64,000 bases of DNA from Oscillospiraceae bacterium (GTDB lineage Bacteria > Bacillota > Clostridia > Oscillospirales > Ruminococcaceae), in assembly GCA_021199795.1 (NCBI GenBank), contig JAJQHJ010000004.1, positions 295,082-359,081 on the forward strand. The letters are read 5' to 3'. The notes below the pieces were generated by a model. It did not search any database and was not told the DNA's origin. It saw nothing but the letters and a program-made list of their open reading frames with translations. Positions 60,401 through 64,000 of the stretch are shown piece by piece; position 1 is the first letter of the stretch; each line of letters opens with the position of its first letter. A program made the position numbers and the translations under genes.

Positions 60401-60680
60401 CCACCTCAACATCGGTGTTAAGACAGACGATGGAGATATTCTGGCTGTCGACACCCTCGGCAAGGGCTATATTGCAGGAGCAGGCTACGAGTGGGACAAC
60501 ACTATCCAGCGTGCTGGAAGAACTGCTGAATACGTCACCACCCTCCAAAAGGGCGAGCACACCCTCCGCATCTATGGCATGGATCAGAATGTTGTTCTCC
60601 AGAAGATAGTCGTTGCAAAGAAAGGCATAGAGATAGAAAAATCTCTTCTGGGACCGAAGCCGACGAAAATTTTCTCTTGA
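57444..60680 (+). CDS. GH115 alpha-glucuronidase-like hydrolase
   Basis: 1078-residue enzyme that removes 4-O-methyl-glucuronic acid side groups from xylan. ATG at 57444, 7 bp after GGAGG; the ATG at 57438 is too close to that site. No signal peptide, so it acts inside the cell on imported oligosaccharides. Typical GH115 segments: GSDKRGAIYGIFHITQDIFG, SPWIWWADVKPRK, RGFFMNDENPCFNG, GNYMWPAMWSNDF, VTVGASHHEPMARSGQEW and TIGMRGENDS, with a C-terminal beta domain (about 790-1078, CBM/GH115_C-like, YVGQNCNLSFDHGDHLNIGV). Its stop codon overlaps the -35 box of the thrS promoter. Confidence 0.93.
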   Translation: MNSNDINIVLADAKSAAPIFIDKSGSAFDGLSLIAEAYADDVEALCGIRPEIVYSEPESGVYLMAGLVSDELIKAQGVDWAISPSDGNFKSPDWERYEIKVIEDGNRTKVVIAGSDKRGAIYGIFHITQDIFGVSPWIWWADVKPRKLESLTVSVSELETVSKRPSVNFRGFFMNDENPCFNGFADSHFGGLNYMFYDEVFKLILRLKGNYMWPAMWSNDFSIDGMEGVTPDSRFAKLEKKYHHKLGGLMYCDQPGHENAPIDEPKTDTATEKPGYLKPGEYPMTLANAVLADRYGVTVGASHHEPMARSGQEWGKLQAYWKGEITYRDPKIATDRGQQVWNYMLNPDNIEKFWSDAIYRNGGLDTMFTIGMRGENDSVLIDDKNHTLTTEENIELLKAVLRTQDRILTNHGVENAPRLLAVYKEVENCWYGGSRDNPAEAIGKGLRDDPDVTGLLGADTNRIVMLCEDNNGYLRTLPEIGEGDRFNWGLYYHFDYVGAPKTSMWINTMPLQRAWENLTAAYDYGIDDAWIVNVGDIRPMELPLSYFMNLAYDYETYGSSNPNNCDEYLKTWARETFSADETIDDSEIDEIASLLYDYTWLNGICKPETLKSEGEFSYSPLYYNEAQEKLEFVESMIGRANDLMEKIHESSECYIPFYQMVYYPAVASANVVRIQILYSLNKLYCARGSTVANTLAALIEKYLKYDEELSDKYCALGEEFSGTSKWHGIMLAAPDYMKTFYDEILGRVTARSHMNYSNWNTESAVKIIPHTVHPLEKPLMIVDLPEEGRGYKNNFARKPAKLPVFESTAKQTYTVNLTNGGKGELSYEIIPSSDFIVIDGGLTGKYDEYTSFNVSIDWTKVSEDMTGTITVKSPYNSVNIAVSVKVTDFGDCTLPKLHLPENGFTVMNSNEFAGSGVSKNGEVSFVELIGYGKGKSSMKMLPTLSENFDAGDGAWLDYNFAVEADGEYKLTFYVGQNCNLSFDHGDHLNIGVKTDDGDILAVDTLGKGYIAGAGYEWDNTIQRAGRTAEYVTTLQKGEHTLRIYGMDQNVVLQKIVVAKKGIEIEKSLLGPKPTKIFS

Positions 60681-60705
60681 CAAATCCTGTCCCCGGTGCT
60701 ACACT
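60677..60705 (+). promoter_or_regulatory. Promoter of T-box-thrS
   Basis: TTGACA (60677-60682), 17 bp, TACACT (60700-60705). The TGA stop of GH115 (60678-60680) is part of the -35 box. Confidence 0.82.
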
Positions 60706-60930
60706 ATAGAAAGTAAAGCGTTGATGGGGAAGCCTGTCTTATGGTCGGCAGAGAGAGCCTTGCAGTGGTGAAAGCAGGGCACGGCTTGGGATAATGGACA
60801 CCGCCCCGGAGCAGTGCATGAAGAGTGCACCGTATAATCTGCGATAAAGATTTTTGAGCTACAAATCAAGGTGGAACCGCGCACTGCGCCCTTGTCCTGA
60901 CAGAATTGTGTTGGGATAAGGGCATTTTTG
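60706..60930 (+). promoter_or_regulatory. T-box riboswitch (threonine)
   Basis: Stem I is closed by GGGG (60726-60729)/CCCC (60804-60807); on its 3' side the candidate specifier codon is ACC (60800-60802, Thr). The T-box AAGGTGGAACCGCG lies at 60868-60881, and the terminator GCCCTTGTCC (60888-60897)/GGATAAGGGC (60914-60923) plus T5 follows. Uncharged tRNA-Thr would stabilise the antiterminator and switch on thrS. Confidence 0.9.
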
Positions 60931-60942
60931 ATGCACGGGGAG

Positions 60943-60989
60943 AACCTCTCAGTCAGCTTCGCTGACAGCTCCCCTTATCAAGGGGAGCC
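60943..60989. repeat. Palindromic element, half copy 4
   Basis: Same half-element as at 23804: AACCTCTCAGTCAGC, then GCTCCCCTT/AAGGGGAGC with a different 3-nt loop (ATC). It sits between the T-box terminator and the thrS ribosome binding site, inside the thrS leader. Confidence 0.82.
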
Positions 60990-61036
60990 ATAAGTGCATT
61001 TTAACACAGTACAATATTCCAAGGAGGAACTATAAT

Positions 61037-62800
61037 ATGAAAGTAATTTTCCACGACGGACACATTGAGGAGCATACTTTTGAGGACGAAGTCGGCAGAG
61101 GTGCTTTAAGACATACTGCGGCGCATATCCTGGCGCAGGCTGTCAAGAGGCTCTATCCCGACACCAAGCTTGCAATCGGTCCATCCATCAAGGACGGCTT
61201 CTACTATGACTTCGACAAGGAGGGCGGCTTCTCTCAGGAAGACCTTGACGCTCTCGAAGTTGAAATGAAGAAGATCACAAAGGAAAACCTCAAGCTCGAA
61301 AGATTCACTCTTCCCCGCGATGAGGCTATTAAGCTCATGGAGGACCTGAACGAGCCCTACAAGGTCGAGCTTATCAATGATTTGCCGGAGGATGAGGAAC
61401 TCAGCTTCTTCAAGCAGGGCGACTATGTTGACCTCTGCGCCGGTCCTCACGTAACCTACACTTCCCAGGTCAAGGCATTCAAACTCACATCTGTTGCCGG
61501 CGCATACTGGCGCGGAAGCGAGAAGAACAAGATGTTAACCCGTATCTACGGCACCGCATTCACCTCAAAGGCGGATCTCGAAGAGTATCTCCAGAGACTT
61601 GAAGAGGCAAAGAAGCGCGATCACCGCAAGATCGGCAAGGAAATGAAGCTCTTCGTGCTGAGTGAAGAGGGACCTGGATTCCCGTTCATGCTTCCTAACG
61701 GCATGATCATCAAGAACGAGCTCATCGACTACTGGCGTGAAATCCATACACGCGAGGGCTATGTTGAGGTTCAGACACCTATGATCCTCAACCGTCACCT
61801 CTGGGAGACCTCCGGTCACTGGGATCACTATAAAGAGAATATGTACACCACCGTTATCGACGACACCGATTTCGCAATCAAGCCGATGAACTGCCCGGGC
61901 GGAATGCTTGTCTATAAGTCAGAGCCTAGGTCTTATAGAGATCTCCCACTCAGAGTCGGCGAGCTGGGTCTTGTCCATCGCCACGAAAAGGGCGGCGAGC
62001 TTCACGGTCTTATGAGAGTAAGATGCTTCACCCAGGACGATGCCCACATCTTCATGACCGAGGATCAGATCACCGACGAAATCAAGGGTGTTGTACGCCT
62101 TATCGACGAGGTCTACAGCCTCTTCGGCTTCAAGTATGCAGTCGAGCTTTCGACCATGCCGGAAGACCACATGGGCGACCTCAAGGATTGGGAGCACGCA
62201 ACCGACGCTCTGAAGCTTGCTTTGGAGGAAATGAACCTCCCGTACACCATCAATGAGGGCGACGGCGCATTCTATGGACCGAAGATCGACTTCCACATTG
62301 AAGACTCCCTCGGCAGAACATGGCAGTGCGGCACCATCCAGCTCGACTTCCAGCTTCCGATGAAGTTTGAGGCGGAGTACACCGGTGCAGACGGTCAGAA
62401 GCACCGCCCGATAATGATCCACCGTGTTGTATTCGGCTCAATCGAGAGATTCATGGGCGTTCTTATCGAACACTACGCCGGCAAGTTCCCGACATGGCTT
62501 GCACCCGAGCAGGTAAGAGTCCTCCCGATCACCGACCGCAACAATGAGTACACTGACAAGATCATCGAAGCACTCAAGGCTAAGGGTATCAGATGCACTG
62601 CAGACAAGCGCGCTGAAAAGACCGGCTATAAGGTGAGAGAGGCTCAGGTTTCCCGTGTTCCTTACATGCTCGTCATCGGTGACCGTGAGCAGGAGGAGGG
62701 CACAGTAGCCGTCCGCCGCCGCGACCATACCGACACCACAACCATGGCTCTTAGTGAGTTTGTGGATATGGTTGTTGAAGAGATCAAGAACAAGAAGTAA
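61037..62800 (+). CDS. thrS: Threonyl-tRNA synthetase
   Basis: 587-residue class II synthetase. ATG at 61037 after AAGGAGG. The N-terminal TGS domain is essentially absent; the protein starts with about 20 residues before the editing domain (RHTAAHILAQAV with the HxxxH pair, and CAGPHV). Catalytic motifs: zinc Cys in MNCPGG, motif 2 HRHEKGGELHGLMRVRCFTQ, His in DDAHIF, motif 3 HRVVFGSIERFMG, and the anticodon-binding domain from about 485. Short ThrRS without TGS are known in some Clostridia. Controlled by the T-box upstream. Confidence 0.97.
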   Translation: MKVIFHDGHIEEHTFEDEVGRGALRHTAAHILAQAVKRLYPDTKLAIGPSIKDGFYYDFDKEGGFSQEDLDALEVEMKKITKENLKLERFTLPRDEAIKLMEDLNEPYKVELINDLPEDEELSFFKQGDYVDLCAGPHVTYTSQVKAFKLTSVAGAYWRGSEKNKMLTRIYGTAFTSKADLEEYLQRLEEAKKRDHRKIGKEMKLFVLSEEGPGFPFMLPNGMIIKNELIDYWREIHTREGYVEVQTPMILNRHLWETSGHWDHYKENMYTTVIDDTDFAIKPMNCPGGMLVYKSEPRSYRDLPLRVGELGLVHRHEKGGELHGLMRVRCFTQDDAHIFMTEDQITDEIKGVVRLIDEVYSLFGFKYAVELSTMPEDHMGDLKDWEHATDALKLALEEMNLPYTINEGDGAFYGPKIDFHIEDSLGRTWQCGTIQLDFQLPMKFEAEYTGADGQKHRPIMIHRVVFGSIERFMGVLIEHYAGKFPTWLAPEQVRVLPITDRNNEYTDKIIEALKAKGIRCTADKRAEKTGYKVREAQVSRVPYMLVIGDREQEEGTVAVRRRDHTDTTTMALSEFVDMVVEEIKNKK

Positions 62801-62830
62801 TGCGAATTTTGTGGCTCACCTGGTGGTGAG

Positions 62831-62952
62831 AACCTCTCAGTCTCGCTTCGCGAGCCAGCTCCCCTTGACAGGGGAGCCTTTTGCGTTCTATGAGGGTTTA
62901 CTATTGGCTCCCCTTCTTAAGGGGAGCTGTCAGCGCAGCTGACTGAGAGGTT
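62831..62952. repeat. Palindromic element, full copy 5
   Basis: Perfect 12-bp terminal inverted repeats AACCTCTCAGTC/GACTGAGAGGTT. Contains TCGCTTCGCGA, GCTCCCCTTGACAGGGGAGC followed by CTTTT, and GCTCCCCTTCTTAAGGGGAGC. Lies between the convergent genes thrS and sleB; on the minus strand its end TAACCTCTCAG supplies the sleB stop codon. Confidence 0.85.
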
Positions 62953-63664
62953 ACGAACAGAATAGATGATTTCCAATCTTCGTTATAACCGGTCTCGAAG
63001 TGATAAACGCATTTGATGTCTTATCCGGATTGTAATAGTAGATAGCACCGCCGGATGGATCCCAGCCGTTTAAGGCATCGCGGGCGGCGTCGTAGCAGGA
63101 ATCCTCGACCGCCTCCCAGAACTGACCGTCATCGACTGCCGAGAACGCGCCCTCCTGGTAGATAACTCCCGAGATAGTGTCCGGGAACGACGGATGCTCA
63201 ACACGGTTGAGGACAACTGCTCCGACCGCGACCTGCCCCTCATATGGCTCGCCTCTTGCCTCTGCGGAGATAATCTGCGCCAGGAGATTGATGTTCGACT
63301 CGGTAGCCTCCGGAACTGAGCCAATGCTGATTCCAAGTGCGGCTAGAGTCTCGGGACCGGCAATTCCGTCAACCGTCAGACCTTTCTGCTGCTGAAAACG
63401 CTTGACCGCAGTCTGGGTCTTGGTTCCGTAATATCCTGTGACCTCTCCGGAGAAAAGTCCTCGCTCCTGCAAGGCTTCCTGAATGGCTGTGACCTCCGAG
63501 CCCTGCGAGCCGAGCTTCGAGAGAGCCTCACTTGATCCGGTTCTCAAGCCAGCTGAGAGACCGCCGCCGATAGTTGAAGTTGCAGTGACCGTAAGGGTAA
63601 GTGCCAGAACTGCCACCATTATAAAAAGAGATTTGACTTTAGAAGTTATAGATTTCATTTTCAT
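62951..63664 (-). CDS. sleB: Spore cortex-lytic enzyme SleB-like
   Basis: 237-residue exported hydrolase (SleB/CwlJ family lytic transglycosylase). Signal peptide about 1-30, peptidoglycan-binding domain (about 48-112, GSQGSEVTAIQEALQERGLF, AVKRFQQQKGLTVDGIAGPE) and Hydrolase_2 domain (about 122-237) with the catalytic Glu in QIISAEARGEPYEGQVAVGA. ATG at 63664 with GAAAGGA upstream. The order signal-PG_binding-hydrolase matches SleB, used in germination of spores, but related proteins act in vegetative wall turnover. Its last codon is followed by a TAA derived from the repeat element. Confidence 0.9.
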   Translation of the reverse strand: MKMKSITSKVKSLFIMVAVLALTLTVTATSTIGGGLSAGLRTGSSEALSKLGSQGSEVTAIQEALQERGLFSGEVTGYYGTKTQTAVKRFQQQKGLTVDGIAGPETLAALGISIGSVPEATESNINLLAQIISAEARGEPYEGQVAVGAVVLNRVEHPSFPDTISGVIYQEGAFSAVDDGQFWEAVEDSCYDAARDALNGWDPSGGAIYYYNPDKTSNAFITSRPVITKIGNHLFCS

Positions 63665-63835
63665 GTAATCCTTTCATTTGCTTTTGGAATTAGTATAGCG
63701 CGCGAATCCGGGATAATTCCTGAAAGAAAATGGATATACTGGTCGGAAATAGAGTGCTCAGTTGTGCAGATTGCACATAAGAATGTCGCGGTTTTGTGCA
63801 AAAGGTCGAATTTTCTACAAAGTGAAAATTGGGGG

Positions 63836-63864
63836 TTGACAATCAAATCCGGATGTGATATATT
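63836..63864 (+). promoter_or_regulatory. Upstream promoter P1 of a tandem pair
   Basis: TTGACA (63836-63841), 17 bp, TATATT (63859-63864). Confidence 0.8.
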
Positions 63865-63954
63865 ATTAAAGCTGCCTGCGAGGACAGCACCTCAAAAAGA
63901 AGCCCACAGGAGCTTGAGGCTCCCGAAAAATTTGAAAAAAATTTTAAAAAGGGC

Positions 63955-63983
63955 TTGACAAACCGAAGAGGACATGATATAAT
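63955..63983 (+). promoter_or_regulatory. Downstream promoter P2, probably of an rRNA operon
   Basis: TTGACA (63955-63960), 17 bp, TATAAT (63978-63983), preceded by an A/T-only stretch like an UP element (63925-63950). Tandem strong promoters with a UP element and no ORF between are typical of rRNA operons; the gene itself lies beyond the window. The 336 bp between sleB and the window end hold only these sites and a GGAGC/GCTCC hairpin. Confidence 0.75.
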
Positions 63984-64000
63984 AATCAAGTTCGCTCGGG

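Noticed and set aside
63690..63720. Sigma-G type promoter for sleB (GGAATT ... CTATACTA)
   Set aside because: The match to the -35 and -10 consensus is partial, and the sequence also fits a weak sigma-A -10 box; not decisive.

Overview
The window looks like a chromosome segment of an anaerobic, spore-lineage Firmicute, most likely a gut or rumen Clostridium-class fibre degrader (Oscillospiraceae/Ruminococcaceae-like). Reasons: spoVG and a SleB-type cortex hydrolase, a T-box and a preQ1-I riboswitch, AGGAGG-type ribosome binding sites with many TTG starts, near-consensus sigma-A promoters (TTGACA, 17-bp spacer, TATAAT) in front of most transcription units, and plant-polysaccharide enzymes (GH94, GH115, GH5 and a clan-A-like glycosidase). 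All assignments come from reading the sequence; no database search was run.

Layout. 0-2 kb: end of an oligopeptide ABC transporter (OppD/OppF type), the last ATPase carrying an unusual two-helix membrane tail. 2-4 kb: a membrane-anchored degenerate ApbE-like protein and a HigBA-type toxin-antitoxin pair. 4-6.6 kb: serC-serA with a short structured leader, then tRNA-Pro(CGG). 6.6-11.1 kb: MATE exporter, cytoplasmic glycosidase, thioesterase, DUF4349 lipoprotein. 11.1-11.5 kb: a candidate type I toxin-antitoxin locus. 11.5-19.5 kb: rpoB-rpoC behind a structured leader. 19.5-21.4 kb: GH5 lipoprotein, divergent preQ1-controlled queT. 21.5-21.9 kb: second candidate type I locus. 22-27.8 kb: typA, acpP, NUDIX hydrolase, spoVG, murC-lexA-nudF. 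27.9-33.2 kb (minus): the cell-division/wall group ftsE-ftsX-M23 hydrolase-S41 pseudoprotease and a CdaR/PucR regulator. 33.4-34.4 kb: DUF3791-DUF3990-DUF3791. 34.4-43.1 kb: PH-domain membrane proteins, AGCS symporter, oxidoreductase, dUTPase, U32, ZapA, LCP-like protein, DUF1273. 43.2-49.2 kb: alanine racemase, an orphan copy of the small RNA, VanZ, LCP ligase, surface protein and cpsC-cpsD-cpsB. 49.4-54.1 kb: two Sel1-repeat paralogues, AAA/DUF4143 ATPase, DUF378. 54.2-60.7 kb: cellobiose phosphorylase, a small NrdD-tail-like protein, GH115. 60.7-64 kb: T-box-thrS, SleB, and tandem promoters, probably of an rRNA operon, running out of the window.

Two dispersed repeat families stand out. One is a roughly 120-135 bp palindromic element (three full and two half copies) with AACCTCTC/GAGAGGTT-type ends, lying at gene 3' ends and twice supplying a stop codon. 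The other is a small structured RNA present three times, always with a full sigma-A promoter; two copies face a 29-30 codon hydrophobic micro-ORF whose ribosome binding site is folded into a hairpin, the arrangement of a type I toxin-antitoxin system, and the third copy stands alone. This is the best candidate here for an undescribed system. A second theme is loss of catalytic residues in exported enzyme-like proteins: the S41 protease, the ApbE-like protein and one LCP protein all lack key residues.
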